Assembly: GCF_007827955.1 (NCBI RefSeq)
Contig: NZ_VITR01000010.1
Span: 186,001-250,000 of the forward strand
From: Nitrospirillum pindoramense
GTDB lineage: Bacteria; Pseudomonadota; Alphaproteobacteria; Azospirillales; Azospirillaceae
Length of the DNA: 64,000 bases
Direction: 5' to 3'
Position 1 is the first letter of the stretch. Every line of letters begins with the position of its first letter. The notes below the pieces were generated by a model that had not been told where the DNA came from, did no database searches, and worked only from the letters and a program-made list of their open reading frames with translations. Of this stretch, positions 1 to 7,677 are shown piece by piece. Position numbers and translations under genes: made by a program.

Positions 1-1
1 A

Positions 2-1189
2 TTTCTGAGAAGCGACGGGCGCAAGGGTATCCGCAACGTCATCGTGGTCGCCTATCTGGTGGAATGCGCCCACCATGTGGCCCGCCGCATCGTCACGCTC
101 AGCGACGACATGGACGTGCACCTGATCGGCTTCCCCGGCTGTTATCCCAACAGCTACGCCTTCCAGATCATGACCAAGCTGTGCACCCACCCCAACGTCG
201 GCGGCGTGCTGCTGGTGTCCCTGGGCTGCGAGAGCTTCAACCGCGAGGCCCTGCGCCAGGCCGTGGCCGCCAGCGGCCGGCCGGTGGAAACCCTGGTCAT
301 CCAGCAGGCCGGCGGCACGCGGGCCACCATCGAGGCGGGCCGCGAGGCCGTGGGCCGACTGAAGGCCATCGCCGGCCAGACGCCGGTGGCGCCCATGGCG
401 CGCCATGAGTTGGTGGTGGGCACCATCTGCGGCGGCTCTGACGGCACCAGCGGCATCACCGCCAACCCGGCCGTGGGCCGCTGCTTCGACTGGCTGGTCG
501 AGGCCGGCGCCACCTGCATCTTCGAGGAGACGGGCGAACTGGTGGGCTGCGAGCGCATCATGTCCGACCGCGCCGTCACGCCGGAACTGGGCGCGGAGAT
601 CGAGGCCTGCGTGCAGAAGGCGGAGCGCTACTACACCATCATGGGCTTCGGCAGCTTCGCCCCCGGCAATGCGGAGGGCGGCCTGACCACCCAGGAAGAA
701 AAGTCCATGGGCGCCTATTCCAAGTCCGGCTCCTCGCCCATCACCGGCCTGATCAAGCCAGGCGACATCCCACCGTCCGGTGGCCTGTACCTCATGGACG
801 TGGTGCCGGATGGTGAGCCGCGCTTCGGCTTCCCCAACATCTCCGACAATGCGGAGATCGTGGAACTGATCGCGTCGGGCAGCCACGTCATCCTGTTCAC
901 CACCGGCCGCGGCTCGGTCGTCGGTTCCGCCATCTCCCCCGTCATCAAGGTCTGCGCCAACCCGGAAACCTATACCCGGCTTGCGGACGACATGGACGTG
1001 AACGCCGGCCGCGTCCTGGAGGGCAAGGCCACCCTGGATGAGGTGGGGGCCGAGATCCTGGGCCTGGTCGAGGCGGCGGCGGCGGGCAACCGCACCGTGT
1101 CCGAGGCCCTGGGCCACCAGGAATTCATCCTGACCTACAAATCGTTCGAGCCGGTGGGCCCCGCCTGCCTGCCCACGCGGGCCGCTTAG
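2..1189 (+). CDS. UxaA-family sugar-acid dehydratase, large domain (5' truncated by window edge)
   Basis: The frame is open from the first bases and begins FLRSDGRKGIRNVIVVAYLV, the typical opening of the altronate/galactarate dehydratase large domain. The true start therefore lies upstream of the window, and the GTG at 44 is internal. Family members are Fe-dependent dehydratases that convert aldonic or aldaric acids to 2-keto-3-deoxy acids. The domain runs nearly to the C-terminus, with family-like motifs such as GGSDGTSGITANPAVG and FTTGRGSVVGSAISPVIKVC. An SDR dehydrogenase follows 82 bp downstream on the same strand, and fuconolactonase-like and fucP genes lie nearby. By context I infer an L-fuconate or related deoxy-aldonate substrate, but altronate or galactarate cannot be excluded. 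Family confidence is high and substrate confidence low. Confidence 0.88.
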   Translation, partial: FLRSDGRKGIRNVIVVAYLVECAHHVARRIVTLSDDMDVHLIGFPGCYPNSYAFQIMTKLCTHPNVGGVLLVSLGCESFNREALRQAVAASGRPVETLVIQQAGGTRATIEAGREAVGRLKAIAGQTPVAPMARHELVVGTICGGSDGTSGITANPAVGRCFDWLVEAGATCIFEETGELVGCERIMSDRAVTPELGAEIEACVQKAERYYTIMGFGSFAPGNAEGGLTTQEEKSMGAYSKSGSSPITGLIKPGDIPPSGGLYLMDVVPDGEPRFGFPNISDNAEIVELIASGSHVILFTTGRGSVVGSAISPVIKVCANPETYTRLADDMDVNAGRVLEGKATLDEVGAEILGLVEAAAAGNRTVSEALGHQEFILTYKSFEPVGPACLPTRAA

Positions 1190-1271
1190 CCCGCAGGGAT
1201 CGCGCAGGGCGCAACGAGATAGCCAAGGGGCGGATGCCCCGCCGGCGTTTGAGGAACAAAGGAAGACTCTC

Positions 1272-2000
1272 ATGGCACGTTTAGAGGGAAAGACGGCGGT
1301 GGTGACCGCGGCCGCGCAGGGCATCGGCCGGGCAGCGGCAGAGCTGTTCGCGCGCGAAGGGGCCACCGTCTACGCCACCGACATCAACACCGATAAGCTG
1401 GCCGAGGTGGCGGGCTGCAGGCAGCGCCGGCTGGACGTGCGCAGCGACGCGGACGTGGCCGCCCTGGCGGCGGAAGTCGGCACCATCGACGTGCTGTTCA
1501 ACTGCGCCGGCTTCGTCCATGCCGGCACCATCCTGGAATGCGATGCCGGCGCCTGGGACTTCTCCTGGGACCTGAACGTCACCGCCATGGTCCGTACCAT
1601 CCGCGCCTTCCTGCCCGGCATGCTGGAGGCGGGCAGGGGCAGCATCGTCAACATGTCCTCCGTCGCCAGCTCCATCAAGGGCGTGCCCAACCGCTTCGCC
1701 TATGGCGCGACCAAGGCCGCCGTCATCGGCCTGACCAAATCGGTCGCGGCCGACTTCGTGGGCAAGGGCGTGCGCTGCAACGCCATCTGCCCCGGTACGG
1801 TGCAGACCCCCTCGCTGGATGAACGCCTGGCCGCCACCGGCGACTACGCCGCGGCGCAGGCCGCCTTCGTCGCCCGCCAGCCCATGGGCCGCCTGGGCCG
1901 GCCGGAGGAGATCGCGGAACTGGCGCTCTACCTCGCCAGCGACGCCTCAGCCTTCACCACCGGCGCCATCCACGTCATCGACGGCGGCTGGACGGCGTAA
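1272..2000 (+). CDS. SDR-family oxidoreductase, probable 2-keto-3-deoxy-L-fuconate dehydrogenase type
   Basis: A 242-residue classical short-chain dehydrogenase. The N-terminal cofactor motif appears as TAAAQGIGRAAA (consensus TGxxxGIG), followed by an acidic residue (ATDIN) that favours NAD(H), then NCAGFVHAG. The catalytic set is S in NMSSVASSIKG and YGATK (YxxxK), and the C-terminus is IHVIDGGWTA. An AAAGGAAG ribosome-binding site lies just upstream of ATG 1272. It resembles the BDH2/KDF-dehydrogenase branch of the family. Position after a UxaA-type dehydratase and near fuconolactonase and fucP genes supports oxidation of a 2-keto-3-deoxy sugar acid. The substrate is inferred from context, not read from the sequence. 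Confidence 0.88.
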   Translation: MARLEGKTAVVTAAAQGIGRAAAELFAREGATVYATDINTDKLAEVAGCRQRRLDVRSDADVAALAAEVGTIDVLFNCAGFVHAGTILECDAGAWDFSWDLNVTAMVRTIRAFLPGMLEAGRGSIVNMSSVASSIKGVPNRFAYGATKAAVIGLTKSVAADFVGKGVRCNAICPGTVQTPSLDERLAATGDYAAAQAAFVARQPMGRLGRPEEIAELALYLASDASAFTTGAIHVIDGGWTA

Positions 2001-2051
2001 GAAGTTTTATAAAATTCCCCACACTCGCCGGGTGCCGGTGGTCGCCGGCCT

Positions 2052-2081
2052 CCAGTGGCTGAGGTAAGCCTCCGCCACTGG
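2052..2081. repeat. 30-bp hairpin-forming inverted repeat
   Basis: CCAGTGGC at 2052-2059 is perfectly inverted as GCCACTGG at 2074-2081. A second inner stem, GAGG/CCTC, closes on a TAAG loop. It lies 52 bp after the SDR stop and about 90 bp before the phospholipase D-like gene. No T-run follows, so it is not a textbook intrinsic terminator. It could still end or stabilise the upstream transcript. Confidence 0.6.
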
Positions 2082-2170
2082 TAGTACGCCTATCTAAGCC
2101 GGAAATCGGGGCCCATTCCGCCGCTGGTCGAAATGGCCAGCGGCGGGCGGCGGTGGCACGATCCGTGCCC

Positions 2171-3517
2171 ATGCCGCCCCGCCTAAGCTTCGTCAAGACC
2201 ACCCTTATCACCCTTGCCTTGGTCGGCAGCCTCGCCGGCTGCGCCGCGCTGCCTTCGGCCGATCCCGACATCGCCCAGGCGCTGGCCACGGCGGATGCCG
2301 CCGGCCGGCTGGACCTGTTGCGTCGTCAGGGGGAGATCATCGGTGGCGCGCCCTTCGTCGGCGGCAACAGCGTCACCCTGCTGCGCAGCGGCAGCGAAAC
2401 CTATGCCGCCATGGACGCCGCCCTGGATGGCGCGCGCACCCGCATCGACATGGAAAGCTATGAGTTCGATGGGGTGGAGGGGTCACGCTTCGCGGAAAAG
2501 CTGGTGGCCAAGCGGGCGCAAGGGGTGGAGGTCAACCTAATCTATGACGCCTGGGGGTCGCAGGACACCCCGGACAGCGTCTTCGCCCGCCTGCGCCAGG
2601 GCGGGGTCAACCTGCTGGCATTTAACCCCATCGATCCGGCGGCACTGCTGACCCTGGACGTCAACCGCCGCGACCATCGCAAGCTGCTGATCGTGGACAA
2701 TGCCGTGGCCATCGTGGGCGGCGTGAACATCAGCGCGGTCTATGACCGGCGCCACCATGCGGGCCCCGGGGAGCAAAGCAGGGGCGCGGAGAACCAGGAC
2801 CCCGAACAGCGGCCCTGGCGCGATACCGACGTGCGCGTCGCCGGCCCGGTGGTGGCGGAGTTCGAGGGCCTGTATGCCCAAACGTGGGCGCAGCAGCGCC
2901 AGGCCCAAGGGCCAGATGCCGCCCCGCCGCTGAGCGCGCCCCCGCTCACACCGCGCACCCGGCCGGGCGAAACGGTCCTGCAGGCCCTCAGCGGCGCGCC
3001 GACGGAGGGGCGGCCCCTGATCTATCGCAGCCTGCTGGTGGCCGTGGCGCTGGCCCGCACCTCCATTCACCTGACCACCGGCTATTTCGTGCCGACGCCG
3101 GGCCTGGCCCGCGCGCTGTGCCAGGCGGCGCGGCGGGGTGTGAACGTGACCGTGCTGGTGCCGGGCCCCAGCGACAGCCCCCTGTCGGTCATGGCCGGGC
3201 GCGGCTATTACAGCGAGCTGCTGGCGGCCGGCGTGCACATCCACGAATACGCCGACGCCATCCTGCACGCCAAGACGGCGGTCATCGATGGCGACTGGTC
3301 CACCGTCGGTTCCTCCAACCTCGACTGGCGCAGCGTGGCCTTCAACAATGAAATCAACGCCGTGGTGCTGGGCGCCGGCTTCGGCCGGGAGATGGAGGCC
3401 ATGTTCCAGCAGGATCTGACCCATGCCAAGGCCATCGATCCCGAGGCGTGGCGCCATCGCGGCCTGGATGAGCGCCTGGGCGAATGGGGCGCCCGCCTGG
3501 TCGAGGACGTGCTTTAA
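2171..3517 (+). CDS. phospholipase D-like lipoprotein (cardiolipin synthase/PLDc family)
   Basis: A PLDc-family protein with two HKD motifs: DHRKLLIVD about residue 170 and HAKTAVIDG about residue 367, the second followed by VGSSNLDWRS. The N-terminus is a lipoprotein signal (LVGSLAGC), so the mature protein should be tethered on the periplasmic face of a membrane. It probably hydrolyses or transfers phospholipid headgroups. I chose ATG 2171 because it gives a compact 23-residue signal peptide. A GTG at 2153 would add six residues, and neither start has a strong ribosome-binding site. It ends in a 4-bp convergent overlap with the fuconolactonase gene. Nothing in it points to the surrounding sugar pathway, so it looks like a passenger. 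Confidence 0.87.
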   Translation: MPPRLSFVKTTLITLALVGSLAGCAALPSADPDIAQALATADAAGRLDLLRRQGEIIGGAPFVGGNSVTLLRSGSETYAAMDAALDGARTRIDMESYEFDGVEGSRFAEKLVAKRAQGVEVNLIYDAWGSQDTPDSVFARLRQGGVNLLAFNPIDPAALLTLDVNRRDHRKLLIVDNAVAIVGGVNISAVYDRRHHAGPGEQSRGAENQDPEQRPWRDTDVRVAGPVVAEFEGLYAQTWAQQRQAQGPDAAPPLSAPPLTPRTRPGETVLQALSGAPTEGRPLIYRSLLVAVALARTSIHLTTGYFVPTPGLARALCQAARRGVNVTVLVPGPSDSPLSVMAGRGYYSELLAAGVHIHEYADAILHAKTAVIDGDWSTVGSSNLDWRSVAFNNEINAVVLGAGFGREMEAMFQQDLTHAKAIDPEAWRHRGLDERLGEWGARLVEDVL

Positions 3518-4323
3518 AGACGGTAGAAGCGCCGCGCCGTGCCGTCGAAGACGGCGGCATGGGCCGCAGCCGGCACCAGGCCGCGCGCCATGTCCAGCCA
3601 GCCGGCATAGTCGCCCGCCAGGTTCAGCACCGGCCAGTCGCTGCCCCACATCAGCCGGTCGGGACCGAAGGCATCGAGTAGGAGGTCGACATAGGGCCTC
3701 AACGCCTCGACCGTGGTGCGGGTGCCGGCCTCGGTCAGCAGGCCGGACAGCTTGGCATGGACCTGGGGCAGGGCGGCCAGAGCCCGCATATCTGCCGCCC
3801 AGGGCTCGATCTCGCAGCGCGCGATGTGGGGTTTGGCGCCATGGTCGATAACGATGGGCAAACCGGGATGCCGCCGGGCGAACCCCAGCAAGGCCGGCAG
3901 GTGGGGCGGCAGGACCAGGGCATCGAAGGTCAGGTCCTGCGCGACCAGGGCGCGGGCCGCCGCATCCACGGCCGGATCGGCGATCCAGTCCACCGGCAGG
4001 GACTGCAGCATGGGGCGCAGACCGCGCATCTTGGGCTGTTCCGCCAGGGCGGCAATGCGCCGGGGGGCCGTCGCCGCCTTCAGATCGGCCCAGCCGACCA
4101 CGCCCAGGATGAAGGGATGGGCCGCCGCCTCGGCCAGCAGATAATCGGTATCCTCGTCGCAGGGCTGGGACTGGACCAGCACGCTGCCCGTGACGCCCAG
4201 CGGGGCGGCCAGGGCCTCCAGCTCCGCCCCGTCATGGTCGCGGTGGATAACGGCCAGGTCCGGCGTGGGCCAGGCGCAGCCATGGCGGCCCAGGCGCCAG
4301 ATGTGCTGATGGGCGTCGATCAT
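3514..4323 (-). CDS. amidohydrolase family protein, L-fuconolactonase-like
   Basis: A 269-residue COG3618-type amidohydrolase. It opens MIDAHQHIW with the HxH metal ligands; VIDHGAKP and the late LMWGSDWPVLNL aspartate motif complete the TIM-barrel metal site. Characterised relatives hydrolyse L-fucono-1,5-lactone or similar sugar lactones to the open acid. Its start lies 10 bp after the stop of the upstream fucP-like gene on the same strand, so the two are probably co-transcribed. This is the best direct clue that the neighbouring dehydratase and SDR act on L-fucose-derived acids. Confidence 0.85.
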   Translation of the reverse strand: MIDAHQHIWRLGRHGCAWPTPDLAVIHRDHDGAELEALAAPLGVTGSVLVQSQPCDEDTDYLLAEAAAHPFILGVVGWADLKAATAPRRIAALAEQPKMRGLRPMLQSLPVDWIADPAVDAAARALVAQDLTFDALVLPPHLPALLGFARRHPGLPIVIDHGAKPHIARCEIEPWAADMRALAALPQVHAKLSGLLTEAGTRTTVEALRPYVDLLLDAFGPDRLMWGSDWPVLNLAGDYAGWLDMARGLVPAAAHAAVFDGTARRFYRL

Positions 4324-4333
4324 GGCGGGGAAC

Positions 4334-5674
4334 TCAATGCGTGGCCACGATCTTCAGCCGGCCGTCACGCTCCCCCGCCGGCAGGCCGCGCCCGGCCAGG
4401 CCGAAGGCGGCCACCACGGCGAAGCAGAAGCCCGGCACCACCATGGCGACGGCGATGGACGTGACATCCGACAGCCGCCCCATGACCACCGGGATGGCGG
4501 CGCCGCCGATAATGGCCATGACCAGCCAGGACGAGCCGAGCTTGGTCAGCGGGCCCAGGCCGCGCAAGGACAGGGCGAAGATGGTGGGGAACATGATGGA
4601 CATGAAGAAGCTGGTGGCGATCATGGCCCCCAGGCCCAGCCAGCCGCCGCCGAAGGCCCCCACCAGGCACAGCGCCACGTTGATACCGGCGAACAGGCCC
4701 ATCAGCCGTTCCGCCGGGATGCGGCCCATGAGGGCGGTGCCGGCGAAACGCCCGGCCATGAAGGCCACCAGCGACAGGGTGAGATAGGCGGCGGCGGTCT
4801 TTTCCCCCGTGCCCGGCACGCTGTGCTGGGAATAGCGGATGAGGAAACTCCAGACCCCCACCTGAGCGCCGACATAGAAGAACTGCGTCACCACGCCGAA
4901 CAGGAAATGGCGATGGCGCAACAGCCGGCGGAAGCCGCCCTCCTGCCAGGGCGCCCCGTCATCCACCGCCTCCTCCGGCCCATCGACTAGGGTGGGGAAG
5001 CGCACGGCGTAGACCACCAGGGCCCACAGCAGCACCAGCAACCCCAGCACCAGGTAGGAGGATTGGGCGGCCATCGCCTCCGTATCCCGGAAATGGGCCA
5101 GCGCTTCGGGCGACATCGCGGCCAATTGCTCGGGCGTGTATTCCACGCCGGACAGGATGAACTGCCGGCCCACCAGGACACCGGTGATGGAGCCTAAAGG
5201 ATTGAAGGCCTGGGCCAGGTTCAGCCGGCGCTCGGCGCCCGCCGGGTCGCCCAGCACGGTCATGATGGGATTGGCGGACGTCTCCAGAAAGGCCAGGCCG
5301 CTGGCGATGACGAACAAGGCACCCAGGAAGGCGCTGTAGGCCCGCAGTTCCGCCGCCGGATAGAACAGCAGCGCGCCGACGCCATAGAGCGCCAGGCCGA
5401 AGACGATGGCGGCCTTGTAACCATAGCGGCGGGCGAACAGGGCCGCCGGCATGGCGCAGAAGAAATAGCCCAGGTAGAAGGCGGACTGCACCAGCCCCGA
5501 CTGCCAATCCTGAAGGTCGAAGGCCTTGCGGAACTGCGCGATCAGGACATCGTTCAGGTTGTTGGCCACGCCCCACAGGAAGAACAGGCTGACGATCAGG
5601 GCGATGGGAACCACCCATTTCGGCTGGGCTCCCGATGGGGCCGCTTGGTGCTGCTGCGGATGGCCGTCCGACAT
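4334..5674 (-). CDS. fucP: L-fucose:H+ symporter family MFS permease
   Basis: A 446-residue major facilitator protein with about 12 hydrophobic segments. The first membrane segment carries FFFLWGVANNLNDVLIAQF, a hallmark of the FucP branch including its buried aspartate, and the fourth carries FLETSANPIMTVLG with the matching glutamate. GGGAGGGG sits just upstream of the ATG. It imports L-fucose or a close relative across the inner membrane by proton symport and heads a two-gene unit with the fuconolactonase-like gene. Related members transport glucose/galactose (GluP) or N-acetylglucosamine (NagP), so fucose specificity rests on the local gene set. Confidence 0.85.
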   Translation of the reverse strand: MSDGHPQQHQAAPSGAQPKWVVPIALIVSLFFLWGVANNLNDVLIAQFRKAFDLQDWQSGLVQSAFYLGYFFCAMPAALFARRYGYKAAIVFGLALYGVGALLFYPAAELRAYSAFLGALFVIASGLAFLETSANPIMTVLGDPAGAERRLNLAQAFNPLGSITGVLVGRQFILSGVEYTPEQLAAMSPEALAHFRDTEAMAAQSSYLVLGLLVLLWALVVYAVRFPTLVDGPEEAVDDGAPWQEGGFRRLLRHRHFLFGVVTQFFYVGAQVGVWSFLIRYSQHSVPGTGEKTAAAYLTLSLVAFMAGRFAGTALMGRIPAERLMGLFAGINVALCLVGAFGGGWLGLGAMIATSFFMSIMFPTIFALSLRGLGPLTKLGSSWLVMAIIGGAAIPVVMGRLSDVTSIAVAMVVPGFCFAVVAAFGLAGRGLPAGERDGRLKIVATH

Positions 5675-5933
5675 GTCCCCTCCCAGGGTATTCTTTATCT
5701 CCGGCAGGCGGGGCCGGACGGACGCAGCACATCAAATATGAATTTATACGTCAAATATAAAAATGCCGATGGGCGGCGTGTCACAGGCCCACGTTACCCC
5801 ACGGGCCCCTGTCACAGTGTCAGTGTCGCATGGCTGGGTCCGGGTGGCGCGGCCCGCCAAGGGATTGGCGCCGCAGGGCGCTGCGGCTAATGTCCCGCCC
5901 AATTATCGGGTTCGGCTGGCGGAGGATCAAGCC
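5675..5933. promoter_or_regulatory. divergent fucP/folD intergenic region with AT-rich direct repeats
   Basis: This 259-bp region separates two divergent genes. It contains an AT-rich patch in which TCAAATAT occurs at 5732-5739 and again at 5751-5758, 19 bp apart, roughly two helical turns. This is a plausible operator for the fucose genes on the minus strand. A GGAGGA ribosome-binding site at 5921-5926 fixes the folD start at 5934. No regulator gene is in view. Confidence 0.45.
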
Positions 5934-6842
5934 ATGGCGCACATCATCGACGGCAAGGCGTTCGCGGGGCGCCTGCGGGAACGCATCGGCGCCAAGGTCG
6001 CCGACCTCACCGCCCGCCATGGGCTGAAGCCCGGCCTGGCCGTGGTGCTGGTGGGCGAGGACCCCGCCAGCCAGGTCTATGTCCGCAACAAGGGCGAACA
6101 GACCCACGCCGCCGGCATGCACTCGGTCACCCACCGGCTGGAGGCGTCGACCACCCAGGCCGACCTGCTGGCGCTGGTGCACAGCCTGAACACCGATCCG
6201 GCCATCCACGGCATCCTGGTGCAACTGCCGCTGCCGGCGCATATCGACAGCAACGCCGTGCTGGCCGCCATCGACCCGAACAAGGACGTGGACGGCTTCC
6301 ATGTCGTCAACGCCGGCCGCCTGGCCGTGGGCCTGCCGGGGCTGGTGCCCTGCACGCCGCTGGGCTGCCTGATGCTGCTGAAGGACCATCTGGGCAGCCT
6401 GAAGGGCAAGCACGCCGTGGTGGTTGGGCGCTCCAACATCGTGGGCAAGCCCATGGCCCAGTTGCTGCTGCAGGCCGACTGCACCGTCACCATCGCCCAC
6501 AGCCGCACCGCCGACCTGCCGGCCCTGTGCCGCACCGCCGACATCCTGGTGGCCGCCGTCGGCCGGCCGGAGATGGTGAAGGGCGATTGGGTGAAGCCCG
6601 GCGCCGCGGTCATCGACGTGGGCATCAACCGCGTGCCCGCCCGCGATCCCGCGGCCGCCGCCGCCGGCAAGACCCGCCTGGTGGGCGACGTCGCCTATGA
6701 CGAGGCGGCAGCCGTCGCCGGCGCCATCACCCCCGTGCCCGGCGGCGTGGGCCCCATGACCATCGCCGTCCTGCTGCTGAACACCCTGACCGCCGCCTGC
6801 CGCAGCCACGGGCTGGAGGCGGAATTGGCGGAGTTCAACTGA
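5934..6842 (+). CDS. folD: bifunctional methylenetetrahydrofolate dehydrogenase/methenyltetrahydrofolate cyclohydrolase
   Basis: A 302-residue FolD. It interconverts 5,10-methylene-, 5,10-methenyl- and 10-formyl-tetrahydrofolate in the cytoplasm. The catalytic tyrosine and lysine lie in [11 protein letters not shown] (Tyr49, Lys53), followed by [16 protein letters not shown], the nucleotide-binding [11 protein letters not shown] and the terminal [18 protein letters not shown]. The start is ATG 5934 because GGAGGA lies 7 bp upstream and the protein then begins MAHIIDGK like other FolD proteins. It is a single housekeeping gene with no pathway link to its neighbours. Confidence 0.97.
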   Translation: MAHIIDGKAFAGRLRERIGAKVADLTARHGLKPGLAVVLVGEDPASQVYVRNKGEQTHAAGMHSVTHRLEASTTQADLLALVHSLNTDPAIHGILVQLPLPAHIDSNAVLAAIDPNKDVDGFHVVNAGRLAVGLPGLVPCTPLGCLMLLKDHLGSLKGKHAVVVGRSNIVGKPMAQLLLQADCTVTIAHSRTADLPALCRTADILVAAVGRPEMVKGDWVKPGAAVIDVGINRVPARDPAAAAAGKTRLVGDVAYDEAAAVAGAITPVPGGVGPMTIAVLLLNTLTAACRSHGLEAELAEFN

Positions 6843-6924
6843 AACCCATCATCATCCTTGACCAAGCCGCGCCCAGGCCTGATTATTATTAGCTGGGTGA
6901 TTGCTTCGGGCTGGGGAAGCTGAA

Positions 6925-7140
6925 ATGGCTGAAAAATCGCAGTCGAAGCAGGCGGACGATCGGACGGTTTCCGGCTCCTACACCAAGGAGGGCCGGGCGC
7001 TTTCCTACACGATCACCGTCCATGGCTTAAGCCGTGGCGAAGCGGGCCGCGTTCTATCTAACAAGAGCAGCCCATCGTCTGAACGCATGGTCACCGCGCC
7101 CAAAGGACCTAAGCGCCTGGGGGTGGCTAAGTCGTCTTAA
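6925..7140 (+). CDS. small protein of unknown family upstream of a PIN toxin (candidate antitoxin)
   Basis: A 71-residue, Ser/Lys-rich polar protein with no motif I recognise. ATG 6925 follows GGGGAAG at good spacing. The stop is 15 bp before the PIN-domain gene on the same strand, the usual place for the antitoxin of a VapBC-type pair. It does not look like AbrB, Phd/YefM or RHH antitoxins. The segment SYTKEGRALSYTITVHG could form a short beta unit. The antitoxin role is inferred from position alone. Confidence 0.6.
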   Translation: MAEKSQSKQADDRTVSGSYTKEGRALSYTITVHGLSRGEAGRVLSNKSSPSSERMVTAPKGPKRLGVAKSS

Positions 7141-7155
7141 GCAAGGCTAAACGCC

Positions 7156-7650
7156 TTGAAGTTACTGTTAGATACCCACGCCCTGTTCTGGGCCCTAGTC
7201 GAGCCGGATAATCTTGCCGCTGACACACGGCTGGCTTTGGAAGATCCAGCCAATCAAGTCTTTGCCACACTGGCTTCCGCCCAGGAGTTGGCCATGAAAC
7301 TCTCAGCCAACCAATGGCCAGAAGCCAAAGGACTGCTTCAGGATTTTGAGCGCTTGGTGGTGGACGAGGCGGGATTCTTTCTCCTCGCCCCTACCGCTGT
7401 GGACTATCTGAACATGACGCGCCTACCGACGGTCGACGGACATAAGGATCCAATGGATCGACTGATCATTGCGATGGCCATCGCCCGGGGCCTCACCCTG
7501 GTAAGCAGTGACAACAACACTCCCAATTATGCCGTCGAATGGATCACGGCGGGGAAAGGCAGCGGTGGCGGTTCGCCCCGTCAGAGGGACCGCATCATAC
7601 CGGTCGAGCCATTGACACCCATCCCCACGGTAGACCCGCAGATTTCCTGA
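7156..7650 (+). CDS. PIN-domain ribonuclease, VapC-like toxin (COG3744 type)
   Basis: A 164-residue PIN protein starting at TTG 7156. It begins KLLLDTHALFWAL, holding the first catalytic aspartate, and carries ASAQELAMK with the conserved acidic residue, then DPMDRLIIAMAIARGLTLVSSD with the later aspartates. Relatives cleave RNA and act as toxins of type II systems. About 30 residues beyond the usual end, a Gly/Pro-rich tail (GKGSGGGSPRQ and onward), are unusual for this compact family. The small gene 15 bp upstream is the probable antitoxin. GC is visibly lower than in folD, consistent with acquisition. Confidence 0.85.
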   Translation: MKLLLDTHALFWALVEPDNLAADTRLALEDPANQVFATLASAQELAMKLSANQWPEAKGLLQDFERLVVDEAGFFLLAPTAVDYLNMTRLPTVDGHKDPMDRLIIAMAIARGLTLVSSDNNTPNYAVEWITAGKGSGGGSPRQRDRIIPVEPLTPIPTVDPQIS

Positions 7651-7677
7651 CTAGCGGTACAATTTTCGGGTCCTGGT

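Noticed and set aside
44-64. GTG 44 as the start of the UxaA-family gene
   Set aside because: The reading frame upstream of it already encodes the conserved FLRSDGRKGIRN motif, so the gene continues beyond the left edge.
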